A stretch of DNA of 64,000 nucleotides from Urechidicola vernalis. Lineage in GTDB: Bacteria; Bacteroidota; Bacteroidia; Flavobacteriales; Flavobacteriaceae. The notes beneath the pieces are model-generated. The model ran no database searches and was not told the DNA's origin. It was given only the letters and a program-made list of their open reading frames with translations. Shown piece by piece: positions 45,509 to 54,660 of the stretch; position 1 is the stretch's first letter; every line of letters begins with the position of its first letter. The stretch covers positions 992,001 through 1,056,000 of the forward strand of contig NZ_JAVRHV010000001.1 of NCBI RefSeq assembly GCF_031846385.1, written 5' to 3'. A program made the translations under genes and the position numbers.

Positions 45509-46702
45509 CTAAATAAAGTTCAATTTATCAAAAGAGTAACTGTTCAATATTGTTTTATCATTCACCTCTAGCCATTTATTCAAAACAGTTGCATAAATTC
45601 TTCTAAAATCAACTTCGAACTTTAAATCGCCATTAGCATCTAAGTTTTTTAAATCTGGAGTATTATTATAGAACCCTGCCTTATTTAAATTTTTACCAAT
45701 AATATAAACATTACTGGCTGTACCATGATCAGTACCATTTCCTGCATTTTGCTGCACTCTTCTACCAAACTCAGAAAACGTAAGGATTAAAGTATCTTTA
45801 AAGGTATCATTCTTTTCCAAGTCTTTCACAAACGCCTCAATACTATCGGCATAAACCTTTAACAACCTTTGTTGTTGAACCTTTTGATTTGCATGTGTAT
45901 CAAACCCTCCTAAAGATGTATAATATACTTTCGTTTTAAGTCCTGAATTAATAAATTCTGCGGTCGTTTTTAATTGTTTAGCAAAGGGGTTATCTGGATA
46001 TGCTTCTTTTGATTTATGAGTTTTCGAGGTTTGATAGATATATTTCGCAGAAGACCTTGCATCAATCATAGTTTTATACAAGTACCCTAAATTATGTTCA
46101 TTTAAATGCTCCTCATTATTATGTGTCTCTAATTTATTGAAATATGGCTCTCTAGAAGTATTAAATAACATCCTAGCATTGTCAGTTGCAATACCATTTT
46201 TATTAACACCCTTAAGCGCTAAAGATAAATGGCTATCTACCTCTATTGCTTTATACGGGTCATCACCATAATTATCTAAATATCTTCCTATCCAACCTGA
46301 CTGAATATACTTATCCGAATCGCTGGCCGTTTGCCAAATATCTGTAGCTCTAAAATGTGAGCGATTTGGATTTGGATAACCAACATTATTAATAATGGAA
46401 ACAAATCCTTTGTCGTACAACCTTTTTAGTCCTTCTAAACTTGGATGCATTCCTAAATCTCCATCAACATTTAGCACTTCAGATTTGGTTATTGCCAATT
46501 TTGGTCTTTTGTTATAATAAATATCATTTCTATAGGGCACTATGGTATTTAATCCGTCATTACCTCCAGATAACTGAATAATAACTAACTTCCTATAACC
46601 TAGTGCCGTATTTGCCGTATTCTCAAATGCCTTTACAAATGATGGAATCATAAAAAGGCTACTGGCCAAGCTGCTGTTTTTTAAAAAATCTCTTCTTTCC
46701 AT
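45509..46702 (-). CDS. DUF1501 domain-containing exported protein
   Basis: 397 residues. The N-terminus MERRDFLKNSSLASSLFMIP contains an RRDFLK twin-arginine-like motif. DUF1501 segments include VIIQLSGGNDGLNTIVPY, SHFRATDIWQTAS, GGFDTHANQ and LTFSEFGRRVQQNAGNGTDH, an alkaline-phosphatase/sulfatase-like fold with possible metal ligands (GTDHG). Function is unestablished. Found as a pair with the DUF1800 gene 2 bp upstream, an association common across Bacteroidota and Planctomycetota. Confidence 0.92.
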   Translation of the reverse strand: MERRDFLKNSSLASSLFMIPSFVKAFENTANTALGYRKLVIIQLSGGNDGLNTIVPYRNDIYYNKRPKLAITKSEVLNVDGDLGMHPSLEGLKRLYDKGFVSIINNVGYPNPNRSHFRATDIWQTASDSDKYIQSGWIGRYLDNYGDDPYKAIEVDSHLSLALKGVNKNGIATDNARMLFNTSREPYFNKLETHNNEEHLNEHNLGYLYKTMIDARSSAKYIYQTSKTHKSKEAYPDNPFAKQLKTTAEFINSGLKTKVYYTSLGGFDTHANQKVQQQRLLKVYADSIEAFVKDLEKNDTFKDTLILTFSEFGRRVQQNAGNGTDHGTASNVYIIGKNLNKAGFYNNTPDLKNLDANGDLKFEVDFRRIYATVLNKWLEVNDKTILNSYSFDKLNFI

Positions 46703-46704
46703 AA

Positions 46705-48084
46705 TTAACTCATTTGATATTCAGGTAATGACATTAACTGAATGCAATAATCTCTTTTATTATTGATCTCTAGATTAGAAATTAATTCTTGAGCACTCGA
46801 ACTCAATTCTCCATTTAATAAAAATCGTGGCATTTCGCTTTCTAAAACCGAATGGAATTCCTCATTAAAATTATTCCAGTTGGCGGTTACTTTAATATAT
46901 TTCTTACGGTTATTCATTCGTTTATAATACATTTCATACGATTCTTCTAAATCTCCTTTTTCCTCTAGGGCTATAACAGAGTTATTCAATAACATTGATG
47001 GTAATTTTAAGCGAACCAACATGGTATTACTATCTATCCATGAGGTCCCGCCTTTCCAACCTGCAACATTCGGAGGGTTCGTTAAAACTTGACCTAATTC
47101 TTTTTGAAAAAACAAAACGCCATTACTTTGTTCAAATTGAAATGGCACTAGCCTATGCAAACCAACAATTAACTCAACAGGGGATTTAATTTTTACACCC
47201 ATATTCCGTTTATCATAAAACCAATCGGACATAAAAATATATCTCATTAACTTCTTAATGTCATAATCATGATAAAAGAGTTCTGTAATTTCTTCTAAAT
47301 TTTTCTCGTCAATTTCAGGGTTTACAAATTCCTTGTAAACCTTAGAACATATATATCGAGCACATTGCTTTTGCGCAAGTATTACATCTATTATTTCTTC
47401 TCCACCAAAAGCTCCAGATTCGCCTAAAAATTCCTTCTTTCCAAAATCATGCTTTTTATCTCTTAGAACAAAGTTTCCACGAAAATCGTGATTCCAGCCA
47501 GTGAAAGCCCTTGCCGCTTCTTTAATGTCTTTTTCTGAGTAATTATCAATACCTAGCGTAAATAACTCCATTAATTCACGTCCAAAATTTTCGTTAGGTT
47601 TTTCCTTTACATTTTGCTTATTATTTAAATACTTAAGCATTGATGCTTCTTTAGAGATCGCTTTTACAAAGTCGCCAAAATTACCTAAAGCGTAGTGCCT
47701 CATAGTATTATTGTACTTTTGATAATGCAAAATATTCTGGTCTCTACAAACAAAATGATTGGTCCAAAACAGATGCATTCGTTCGTTTAATAACTGATCA
47801 GAATTATAGAGTCTTTGGAACCAAGCATTATTATATTCTTGAACTTTCTTGCGACTCATTTTCTGTGCTTTCATTCTATCTTCACGAGACATTTTTCCTC
47901 GATTGCTTTTATAAAATGAAACCAAATCAGATGTATCTATTGTTAAAGCGGAATCTTTAGATGCATTATCGAATAAACTTTTTACAATTTCCTTTTTCGA
48001 TTTTGAACTTAGAGCAACCAGTTCTGTCGGATTTATTCCAAATCCTATTCTCCAATATAAGTGACGTAATTCGTTAGTTTTCAT
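46705..48084 (-). CDS. DUF1800 family protein
   Basis: 459 residues. HLYWRIGFGINPTELVALSS, RMHLFWTNHFVCRD, NENFGRELMELFTLGIDNYS, EAARAFTGWNHDFRGNF and LLNGELSSSAQELISNL are characteristic of DUF1800. No clear signal peptide is visible although the partner carries a Tat-like one. The biochemical role is unknown; a secreted hydrolase complex with the DUF1501 protein is conjecture. It heads the pair, with ~250 bp to the divergent pdhA gene. Confidence 0.92.
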   Translation of the reverse strand: MKTNELRHLYWRIGFGINPTELVALSSKSKKEIVKSLFDNASKDSALTIDTSDLVSFYKSNRGKMSREDRMKAQKMSRKKVQEYNNAWFQRLYNSDQLLNERMHLFWTNHFVCRDQNILHYQKYNNTMRHYALGNFGDFVKAISKEASMLKYLNNKQNVKEKPNENFGRELMELFTLGIDNYSEKDIKEAARAFTGWNHDFRGNFVLRDKKHDFGKKEFLGESGAFGGEEIIDVILAQKQCARYICSKVYKEFVNPEIDEKNLEEITELFYHDYDIKKLMRYIFMSDWFYDKRNMGVKIKSPVELIVGLHRLVPFQFEQSNGVLFFQKELGQVLTNPPNVAGWKGGTSWIDSNTMLVRLKLPSMLLNNSVIALEEKGDLEESYEMYYKRMNNRKKYIKVTANWNNFNEEFHSVLESEMPRFLLNGELSSSAQELISNLEINNKRDYCIQLMSLPEYQMS

Positions 48085-48279
48085 ATTTTTTAGACCTTTG
48101 AAAACCCATAAAGTTTAATTATAATCATAAAGATGAACCAATTTAATGCAACCTTTTAGAAATTACAAGAGTGTAATGATTATATTTTTAGGCTAATGCA
48201 TTTCAATATTTGGCAATTTAAACATGAGTTTTTTAGATTAATTACAAAAACTTTCAAAGGAATAAAAATTCACTAAAAA

Positions 48280-48312
48280 TTGTTTAGACTTCGTATTAAT
48301 ATATTATTTTTG
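48280..48312 (+). promoter_or_regulatory. Promoter of pdhA
   Basis: TTG at 48280-48282 and TATTTTTG (exact TAnnTTTG) at 48305-48312, spacing 22 bp, 25 bp before ATG 48338. Confidence 0.75.
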
Positions 48313-48337
48313 CATACTCTTATAATATTATATATTT

Positions 48338-49333
48338 ATGAAGCCAATCACTAAAGAAACCTACATAAATTGGTACAAAGACATGCTGTTTTGGAGAAAG
48401 TTTGAAGACAAACTAGCTGCAGTATATATCCAACAAAAAGTTAGAGGATTTTTACATTTATACAATGGACAGGAAGCGGTGTTAGCCGGTGCCTTGCATG
48501 CCATGGAAATTGGAAAAGACAAAATGATTACGGCATACCGTAATCACGTACAACCAATCGGATTAGGTGTAGACCCAAAAAGAATTTTCGCAGAGCTATA
48601 TGGAAAAGTAACAGGTACCTCTAATGGTATGGGTGGCTCTATGCATATTTTCTCTAAGGAAAAAGGATTTTATGGTGGGCACGGAATTGTTGGTGGTCAA
48701 ATTCCTTTAGGTGCAGGTATTGCTTTTGCTGATAAATATTTTGAACGTGATGGAGTAACGCTTACATACTTTGGAGATGGTGCTGCAAGACAAGGATCTT
48801 TGCACGAAACTTTTAATATGGCAATGAACTGGAAATTACCAGTAGTATTTATTGTTGAAAACAATGGTTATGCCATGGGTACTTCTGTAGAAAGAACTGC
48901 AAATCATACTGATGTTTGGAAATTAGGTCTTGGATATGAAATGCCTTGTGGACCAGTAGATGGAATGAATCCAGTTGCGGTTGCGGAGGCTATGCATGAA
49001 GCAATTGAAAGAGCTCGTAGAGGAGATGGACCAACATTCTTAGAAATGAGAACCTACAGATATAGAGGTCATTCAATGTCTGATGCACAACACTACAGAA
49101 CAAAGGATGAAGTTGAAGAATACAAGAAATTAGATCCTATTACACAAGTATTAGACATCATAAAAGAAAATAAATACGTATCAGATGATGAAATTGATGC
49201 TATCAATAAAGATGTTAAAAAACGTGTGCAGGAATGTGTAGATTTTGCTGAAGAATCTCCATACCCAGAAGTACAACAATTATATGATGTTGTTTACGAA
49301 CAAGAAGATTATCCTTTTTTAAAACATAAATAA
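48338..49333 (+). CDS. pdhA: Pyruvate dehydrogenase E1 component, alpha subunit
   Basis: 331 residues. ThDP-binding GDGAARQGSLHETFNMAMNW with the NN pair in VENNGYAMGTS, plus KVRGFLHLYNGQEAVLAGAL, GGSMHIFSKEKGFYGGHGIV and the phosphoregulated-loop equivalent TYRYRGHSMSDAQHYR. E1-alpha of the 2-oxoacid dehydrogenase complex, decarboxylating pyruvate with the separately encoded beta subunit. The E2 gene follows 7 bp downstream; no beta-subunit gene is in the window. Confidence 0.96.
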   Translation: MKPITKETYINWYKDMLFWRKFEDKLAAVYIQQKVRGFLHLYNGQEAVLAGALHAMEIGKDKMITAYRNHVQPIGLGVDPKRIFAELYGKVTGTSNGMGGSMHIFSKEKGFYGGHGIVGGQIPLGAGIAFADKYFERDGVTLTYFGDGAARQGSLHETFNMAMNWKLPVVFIVENNGYAMGTSVERTANHTDVWKLGLGYEMPCGPVDGMNPVAVAEAMHEAIERARRGDGPTFLEMRTYRYRGHSMSDAQHYRTKDEVEEYKKLDPITQVLDIIKENKYVSDDEIDAINKDVKKRVQECVDFAEESPYPEVQQLYDVVYEQEDYPFLKHK

Positions 49334-49340
49334 AAAAATT

Positions 49341-50966
49341 ATGGCTGAAATTATAACAATGCCTCGATTGAGTGATACCATGACGGAAGGAGTTGTGGCT
49401 GCTTGGTTAAAGAAAGTTGGTGATAAAGTTGAAGAAGGAGATATACTTGCAGAAATAGAAACTGACAAGGCTACAATGGAGTTCGAATCTTTTAACGAAG
49501 GAACTTTATTGCATATTGGATTACAAGAAGGTGAAACTGCACCAGTAGATTCTTTGCTAGCTATTATTGGTGAAGAAGGTGAAGATATTTCTGCTTTATT
49601 AGCAGGAGATGCTGCACCTACTGCAACTGAAGAGATTGTTGCTGAGGCAACTTCTGAAAAAGAAGAAGCCGCAACAACTAGTTCTGAAGAAACTTATACA
49701 GTACCAGAAGGTATAACTGTTGTAACAATGCCTCGTTTAAGTGATACGATGACCGAAGGAACAGTTGCATCATGGTTAAAAAATGTTGGTGATACGGTTG
49801 AAGAAGGAGATATCCTTGCTGAAATAGAAACGGATAAAGCAACAATGGAGTTTGAATCATTTAATGAAGGAACTTTATTATATGTTGGTTTACAGGCCGG
49901 AGAAACAGCGACTGTAGATTCTTTACTTGCCATTATTGGTGACGCAGGAACAAATGTTGATGACGTTGTAAAGAACTTTAAAGTTAGTGGCGCTTCAGAA
50001 GAAGCTCCTAAAGAAACTGCTGCTCCTGCCCCTAAAGTGGAAGCACCAAAAGCGGCTCCTAAAGGAGCGCCTGCAGCTAAAAAGGCTGTTGAAATGCCAA
50101 AGGCTTCTGCAAGCAATGAAAGAGTTGTAGCGTCGCCATTAGCAAAAAAATTAGCAGACGAAAAAGGAATTAACTTATCTAAATTGCAAGGAACTGGAGA
50201 TCACGGACGTATTATAAAACGTGATATTGAAAATTACGAACCAGCAGTTGCTGGAGGCGTTGTTCAATTCGCACCAAGTGGTGTAGAAAGTTTTGAAGAA
50301 ATTAAGAACTCACAAATGCGTAAAGCTATTGCACGTTCATTAACCAATTCTAAATTCTCTGCTCCTCATTATTATTTAGCAGTTGAATTTGACATGGATA
50401 ATGCAATTGCATTCCGTACGCAGTTTAATTCTATCCCAGATACTAAGATCTCATTTAATGATATCGTCGTAAAAGCTACTGCAAAAGCATTGAAACAACA
50501 CCCACAAGTAAACTCTCAATGGTTCGATGATAAAATGGTATTAAACCACCATGTACATATTGGAGTTGCTGTGGCTGTAGAAGATGGATTGGTTGTACCA
50601 GTTGTTCCTTTTGCAGATGAGCAATCATTACCACAAATTGGTGCTGCTGTAAAAGATTTTGCTGGTAGAGCAAGAAAGAAAAAGTTGACTCCTGAAGAAA
50701 TGCAGGGAAGTACGTTTACCATTTCTAACTTAGGAATGTTTGGTATTGATTATTTCACTTCAATTATCAATCAACCAAATTCAGCAATTTTATCTGTTGG
50801 TGCAATTGTACAAAAACCAGTTGTTAAAAATGGTGAAATTGTAGTTGGTAATACAATGAAAATGACACTTGCTTGTGACCATAGAACTGTGGATGGTGCA
50901 ACAGGTGCTCAATTCTTACAAACATTAAAAGGATTTATAGAAAACCCAGTTACAATGTTGGTATAA
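49341..50966 (+). CDS. pdhC: Pyruvate dehydrogenase E2, dihydrolipoamide acetyltransferase with two lipoyl domains
   Basis: 541 residues. Two near-identical lipoyl domains (residues ~1-80 and ~128-208), each with the lipoylated lysine in EIETDKATMEFES; an Ala/Pro-rich linker; a peripheral subunit-binding domain (ASPLAKKLADEKGINLSKLQ, GTGDHGRIIKRDIE, near 260-295); and the catalytic domain with MRKAIARSLTNSKFSAPHYY and the active-site ACDHRTVDGATGAQFL. The core transfers acetyl to CoA. Cotranscribed with pdhA, ends in a strong terminator. 'pdhC' is used as the Bacteroidota name; aceF is the E. coli equivalent. Confidence 0.96.
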   Translation: MAEIITMPRLSDTMTEGVVAAWLKKVGDKVEEGDILAEIETDKATMEFESFNEGTLLHIGLQEGETAPVDSLLAIIGEEGEDISALLAGDAAPTATEEIVAEATSEKEEAATTSSEETYTVPEGITVVTMPRLSDTMTEGTVASWLKNVGDTVEEGDILAEIETDKATMEFESFNEGTLLYVGLQAGETATVDSLLAIIGDAGTNVDDVVKNFKVSGASEEAPKETAAPAPKVEAPKAAPKGAPAAKKAVEMPKASASNERVVASPLAKKLADEKGINLSKLQGTGDHGRIIKRDIENYEPAVAGGVVQFAPSGVESFEEIKNSQMRKAIARSLTNSKFSAPHYYLAVEFDMDNAIAFRTQFNSIPDTKISFNDIVVKATAKALKQHPQVNSQWFDDKMVLNHHVHIGVAVAVEDGLVVPVVPFADEQSLPQIGAAVKDFAGRARKKKLTPEEMQGSTFTISNLGMFGIDYFTSIINQPNSAILSVGAIVQKPVVKNGEIVVGNTMKMTLACDHRTVDGATGAQFLQTLKGFIENPVTMLV

Positions 50967-50986
50967 TATATATTCTAAATAAAACT

Positions 50987-51013
50987 AAAGCCCGCAATAT
51001 GCGGGCTTTTTTA
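50987..51013 (+). terminator. Intrinsic terminator of the pdhA-pdhC operon
   Basis: Stem GCCCGCA / TGCGGGC with loop ATA, flanked by AAA and a run of six T. Twenty bases past the E2 stop. Confidence 0.95.
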
Positions 51014-51032
51014 TTTTAATCTCTTAATTCAA

Positions 51033-51518
51033 TTACAATCCAATAACTGCTCCTTTTAAAGAATATAAAATAAAAAGCATATCTTTTTGTGTTTCCTCAT
51101 CAATATTATGTTTTGCTAATACCCCCAAAATATCATCTACAGCGGCCATGAATTCTTTTTCTGAAGTATTTAAACCTTTATGTGCTGTTGGTAGATCTTT
51201 ACCCATATACGCTGCTCCTCCTCCAGTTCCTGCAGATAAAAACTGTTTTACATGCGTTTTAAAACTTTCAAGTCTTTGAGGGTTCTCTGCTATTGGTAAA
51301 AAGACATGTCGAATTTCTGGATTATCTAAATGTGATTTTAGAATATCGTCAACTATAGAAGAAATTCCAGTTTCTCCTCCTAATCTCACAAATAGGCTTT
51401 TATCGACTTCAGCTATTGTAACTTCTTGATTTTCGATTTGATTTGCTTCTTTTTTGTTTGAACAATTGAACAATAAAATTGACAATACTACAATTGATAC
51501 TAAATTAATCGTTTTCAT
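51033..51518 (-). CDS. Lipoprotein group 1 truncated haemoglobin
   Basis: 161 residues. The N-terminus ends in a lipobox (SILLFNC), so the protein is probably lipid-anchored in the periplasm, unusual for a globin. The globin core follows: LFVRLGGETGISSIVDDILK, FKTHVKQFLSAGTGG, MGKDLPTAHKGLNTSEKEF with the proximal histidine in AHKGL, and FMAAVDDILGVLAKHNID. Group 1 truncated haemoglobins bind O2 or NO. It lies 16 bp after the FAD oxidoreductase gene on the same strand and probably works with it. Confidence 0.9.
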   Translation of the reverse strand: MKTINLVSIVVLSILLFNCSNKKEANQIENQEVTIAEVDKSLFVRLGGETGISSIVDDILKSHLDNPEIRHVFLPIAENPQRLESFKTHVKQFLSAGTGGGAAYMGKDLPTAHKGLNTSEKEFMAAVDDILGVLAKHNIDEETQKDMLFILYSLKGAVIGL

Positions 51519-51534
51519 AAAATATACTTTTAGG

Positions 51535-52926
51535 TTAGTTTTTTGGTTTAATATTCTGATTGATTTTAAAGAAATTTTGTGGATCGTATTTTGCTTTTAT
51601 TATTGTTAATCTCTCATAATTATGCCTATAACTGGCTTGTACACGTTCCTGCCCCTCATCCATCATAAAATTAGAGTAAGCACCTCCACTTGAATAAGGA
51701 TGTAATGCATTATAATAATCTTTACACCATTTGGTGATTTTATCAGCATTTGCTGGATCTGGATCTACACCAACAATAACTCCCGCATATTTAGCATCTC
51801 TATAGGCCCAGGGAGTTTCTGAACTTCCAACTCTACTAGCAGCCCCACTAATAGGATACAAATGCATTTGAGATAAAGGAGTCGGAATACTAGAACCAAA
51901 TTTTAAATGTTTTTTTCTTGCTGCTTCATTAATATCATTAAAAAAATCTGCTCGCCAGTACCATTGCATTCCAGGTGGCATTAAACCATCGAACAATGTC
52001 TGAACCGCTGGGTAGGGCATTTCACCAACATGGGCAAAAACGGGCGCAAGATCCATGGCTGGTTTTGCTAACAAATCAAATTCTTCTTGAGTTCCGGTAT
52101 AACACCATACAATTCCACAATATTGATTTCCATGTAAAAAGTCAGGAAATGGTGGACCTGGAATTACCATAGTAGCGACAAATCCATTTAACTCATCTGG
52201 GGCGTTATGAATAAAATTATGATACCATTCCATAATTTCTTCAGTACGTTCAATTGGCCAAAGCATTGGACCTCCGATCACCGTTTTTACAGAATGTGCC
52301 TGAAATTTAAATGACGTCACAATTCCAAAATTACCTCCTCCACCGCGAATAGCCCAAAACAAATCTTGATGTTGATCTTTATTGACCGTTACGGTTGATC
52401 CGTCCGCCAAAACCATATCTGCTTCCAACAAATTATCTATGGTCAGTCCATATTTTCTTGAAAGGTGCCCTACACCTCCTCCTAAAGTTAAACCTCCAAC
52501 TCCTGTTGTAGAAATAATTCCTGCTGGTACAGCCAACCCATATGGATGTGTTGCATGGTCTACTTCACCCCATAAATTTCCACCTCCTACTCTTACTGTA
52601 TTGTCTGAAGTATCCACACGAATAAACTTTATTCCTGAAAGATCTATCACCATTCCATTATCACAAATTCCAAGTCCACCTCCATTATGTCCCCCACCTC
52701 TTACTGCTGTAATTAAGTTTTGTTCTCTTCCAAAATTGACGCAATTTATAACATCAGCGGCATCTACACACTTCACTAACATACCTGGAAATTTATTGAT
52801 CATACCATTGTACACCTTTCGCTCTTCATTATAGTTAGAATCTTCAGGAAATGTAATTTGTCCCCTAATAGAGGATTTAAAGGCCTCTAATAATTCGGCC
52901 TTTAGTTCTTTAATTAAATTTGACAT
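51535..52926 (-). CDS. FAD-linked oxidoreductase (berberine-bridge type)
   Basis: 463 residues. VHO/BBE fold: AVRGGGHNGGGLGICDNGMV contains the histidine for covalent FAD attachment; GVGGLTLGGGVGHLSRKYGL, DLFWAIRGGGGNFGIVTSFK, and a C-terminal BBE box YSSGGAYSNFMMDEG plus YDPQNFFKINQNI. No signal peptide is evident. Members oxidise sugars, alkaloids or aromatic alcohols with O2; substrate unknown. It lies 16 bp before the truncated haemoglobin gene and 117 bp downstream of the AraC-type fusion gene. Confidence 0.92.
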   Translation of the reverse strand: MSNLIKELKAELLEAFKSSIRGQITFPEDSNYNEERKVYNGMINKFPGMLVKCVDAADVINCVNFGREQNLITAVRGGGHNGGGLGICDNGMVIDLSGIKFIRVDTSDNTVRVGGGNLWGEVDHATHPYGLAVPAGIISTTGVGGLTLGGGVGHLSRKYGLTIDNLLEADMVLADGSTVTVNKDQHQDLFWAIRGGGGNFGIVTSFKFQAHSVKTVIGGPMLWPIERTEEIMEWYHNFIHNAPDELNGFVATMVIPGPPFPDFLHGNQYCGIVWCYTGTQEEFDLLAKPAMDLAPVFAHVGEMPYPAVQTLFDGLMPPGMQWYWRADFFNDINEAARKKHLKFGSSIPTPLSQMHLYPISGAASRVGSSETPWAYRDAKYAGVIVGVDPDPANADKITKWCKDYYNALHPYSSGGAYSNFMMDEGQERVQASYRHNYERLTIIKAKYDPQNFFKINQNIKPKN

Positions 52927-52954
52927 AGCACTTAAGTTTTAAGATTAGTATCCT

Positions 52955-52962
52955 CAAAACTA
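52955..52962 (-). promoter_or_regulatory. -7 promoter element of the FAD oxidoreductase-haemoglobin pair
   Basis: On the minus strand TAGTTTTG matches TAnnTTTG and lies 28 bp before ATG 52926. No TTG at normal spacing, as expected if the adjacent AraC-type regulator activates the promoter. Confidence 0.45.
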
Positions 52963-53036
52963 GAGACTAAAACAAAAAATGAATTGCACAATTGGTTCAA
53001 ATCTTATCAAAAATGACCCAAGTCATAAAAGTGAAC

Positions 53037-54143
53037 TTAAAAAATATGCTGTTGTGTATATTTTGATGGCGAGATACCAAATTTTTCATGAAAGCACTTT
53101 GTAAAGTACGCTGGACTATTAAATCCAACCTCAAAGGCCACTTCCGAAATATTATTCAATTGTTTCTGAAACAAACTTAGAGATCTATTCAACTTTACAT
53201 CTCTTACAAAATTATTTGGCGAAGTATTGGTTAAAGCTTTTAGTTTTCGGTTAAGTTGCGACTTACTATAGCCAAGTTTCAAACTTAAATCTTCAACTTT
53301 TATATTCGGGCTTTTCCAAATGGCCTCAATATGATCCATAAGCACGGTAAGAAATTGTTCTTCCTTTGGAGTCAAAACTCTAACCACTTTCTTATCTAAT
53401 TGAAATGCTCTATTCTCAATACTAAACAAATGATGTACTTCATTAGATAAAACAATTTCACTTTTAACCACTTCACACATCCTTGTTGTAAAAGCAATTA
53501 CTTCTTCAAACAAACCATCTTTAGTAGTAACCGGTGTACCAGATCCTATGGCAATATTCACCTTTCTAGATCCCATATCAATTTTAGGAGTCACAAACTT
53601 GATGTTAGATTGTAATTTAAGTGCAGCAAAAACTGCATTCGAAACTGATTCAAACGAAACCAAATATGTGCAATCGTTTTGTCTTACAATAGTCCCATTA
53701 TATTTCTTCAAAGTATTCATTACACTTCTATGAAACTTTTGTGTAAAAACACTTAACTGATTGGCTTCTGCTCTATTTAAAAAGTTATTTGTTTCAATAA
53801 GCATAATAGCTCTAAATGCAGAATCATCAATTATTGGAATCGATGCATTATCAACATTTTCCGGATCTTCAATTCTACCTAAAAAAGATGCTACTAAATT
53901 CTCATCTACTTCTATAATACTATGCGGAAAATCACCATGTGCTGCATTGTGCATTTTTTGCAAAGCCTCTTTATTAGGCGCTTCAATTAAACAAAATGCA
54001 TGATGTTTTTGATCATCGCACCAATAGGTTATACCTCTACAACCATAAAGATGCTCTACCTTTAAATCTTCTTGATGCATTTTAGCAACATGTTCTGCCG
54101 TAATTTCTTTGGGGATGTCGTGTCGGTCCATGAAAAGTGGCAT
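53037..54143 (-). CDS. Regulator: DUF4242 nickel-binding-like, degenerate class III cyclase-like and AraC helix-turn-helix domains
   Basis: 368 residues from ATG 54143 (MPLFMDRHDIPKEIT); an upstream TTG 54149 adds only two residues. Residues ~1-93 match the DUF4242/SCO4226 nickel-binding-like domain (YGCRGITYWCDDQKHHAFCL, MHNAAHGDFPHSIIEVDENL). Residues ~108-243 follow the class III nucleotide cyclase layout (FRAIMLIETNNFLN, GTIVRQNDCTYLVSFE, SNAVFAALKLQ, VNIAIGSGTPV) but the first metal aspartate position is not Asp. Residues ~265-368 are an AraC DNA-binding domain (VEDLSLKLGYSKSQLNRKLK, ISEVAFEVGFNSPAYFTKCF). A ligand-sensing regulator is likely; it probably controls the FAD oxidoreductase-haemoglobin pair downstream. 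Confidence 0.85.
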   Translation of the reverse strand: MPLFMDRHDIPKEITAEHVAKMHQEDLKVEHLYGCRGITYWCDDQKHHAFCLIEAPNKEALQKMHNAAHGDFPHSIIEVDENLVASFLGRIEDPENVDNASIPIIDDSAFRAIMLIETNNFLNRAEANQLSVFTQKFHRSVMNTLKKYNGTIVRQNDCTYLVSFESVSNAVFAALKLQSNIKFVTPKIDMGSRKVNIAIGSGTPVTTKDGLFEEVIAFTTRMCEVVKSEIVLSNEVHHLFSIENRAFQLDKKVVRVLTPKEEQFLTVLMDHIEAIWKSPNIKVEDLSLKLGYSKSQLNRKLKALTNTSPNNFVRDVKLNRSLSLFQKQLNNISEVAFEVGFNSPAYFTKCFHEKFGISPSKYTQQHIF

Positions 54144-54227
54144 AGGCAATAAATTTACTGCAATATAAGAAATATGAATCTCATTTACAATAATTACCTT
54201 GTTTTCAATAACTTAAATAATAAGCAT

Positions 54228-54258
54228 AAAAAAATCCCCAACGTTCGTTGAGGATTTT
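54228..54258 (-). terminator. Intrinsic terminator of rpmE
   Basis: Minus-strand stem AATCCTCAAC / GTTGGGGATT (one mismatch) with a 4-nt loop followed by seven T. About 20 bases past the rpmE stop. Confidence 0.85.
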
Positions 54259-54276
54259 AGATATTTTCCAAAATTC

Positions 54277-54528
54277 TTATTTTTTGAACTTTGCGTATCT
54301 TGTTTTGAATTTATCAATACGTCCTGCAGTATCGATTAATTTTTTCTTACCTGTATAGAATGGGTGAGATGTTCTTGAGATCTCTAACTTAACTAATGGA
54401 TACTCAACACCATCAACCTCTAAAGTTTCTTTAGAATCTGCTGTTGAACGCGTTAAAAATACATCTCCGTTAGACATATCTTTAAATGCCATCATTCTGT
54501 AACTTTCTGGGTGTATACCTTTTTTCAT
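54277..54528 (-). CDS. rpmE: 50S ribosomal protein L31, type B
   Basis: 83 residues. MKKGIHPESYRMMAFKDMSN and VDGVEYPLVKLEISRTSHPF ... YTGKKKLIDTAGRIDKF are the L31 signature; the zinc cysteines of the C+ form are absent, so this is the type B (YkgM-like) protein, the usual one in Bacteroidota. Structural component of the large ribosomal subunit. It has its own promoter (54578-54606) and terminator. Confidence 0.96.
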   Translation of the reverse strand: MKKGIHPESYRMMAFKDMSNGDVFLTRSTADSKETLEVDGVEYPLVKLEISRTSHPFYTGKKKLIDTAGRIDKFKTRYAKFKK

Positions 54529-54577
54529 CTTTATATATTTTTCACCACGCTTTTTGACGTAGTTATTTTTGAGAGTG

Positions 54578-54606
54578 CAAATTTAACCATATTTTTGATT
54601 ATTCAA
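54578..54606 (-). promoter_or_regulatory. Promoter of rpmE
   Basis: Minus strand TTG (54604-54606), 18-bp spacer, TAAATTTG (54578-54585, exact TAnnTTTG), 49 bp before the ATG at 54528. Confidence 0.75.
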
Positions 54607-54660
54607 ATAATAAAAGCACTTTATTTGTATAAAAATAAACAACTTATAAATTTCATATAC

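Noticed and set aside
53037..54143. Pycsar cyclase for the HD/PycTM protein
   Set aside because: The cyclase-like domain lacks the first metal aspartate, is fused to an AraC domain and lies ~48 kb away.
54511..54660. Earlier start for the glutaminyl cyclase gene
   Set aside because: It would overlap rpmE and its promoter and place the lipoprotein signal 50 residues inside the protein.
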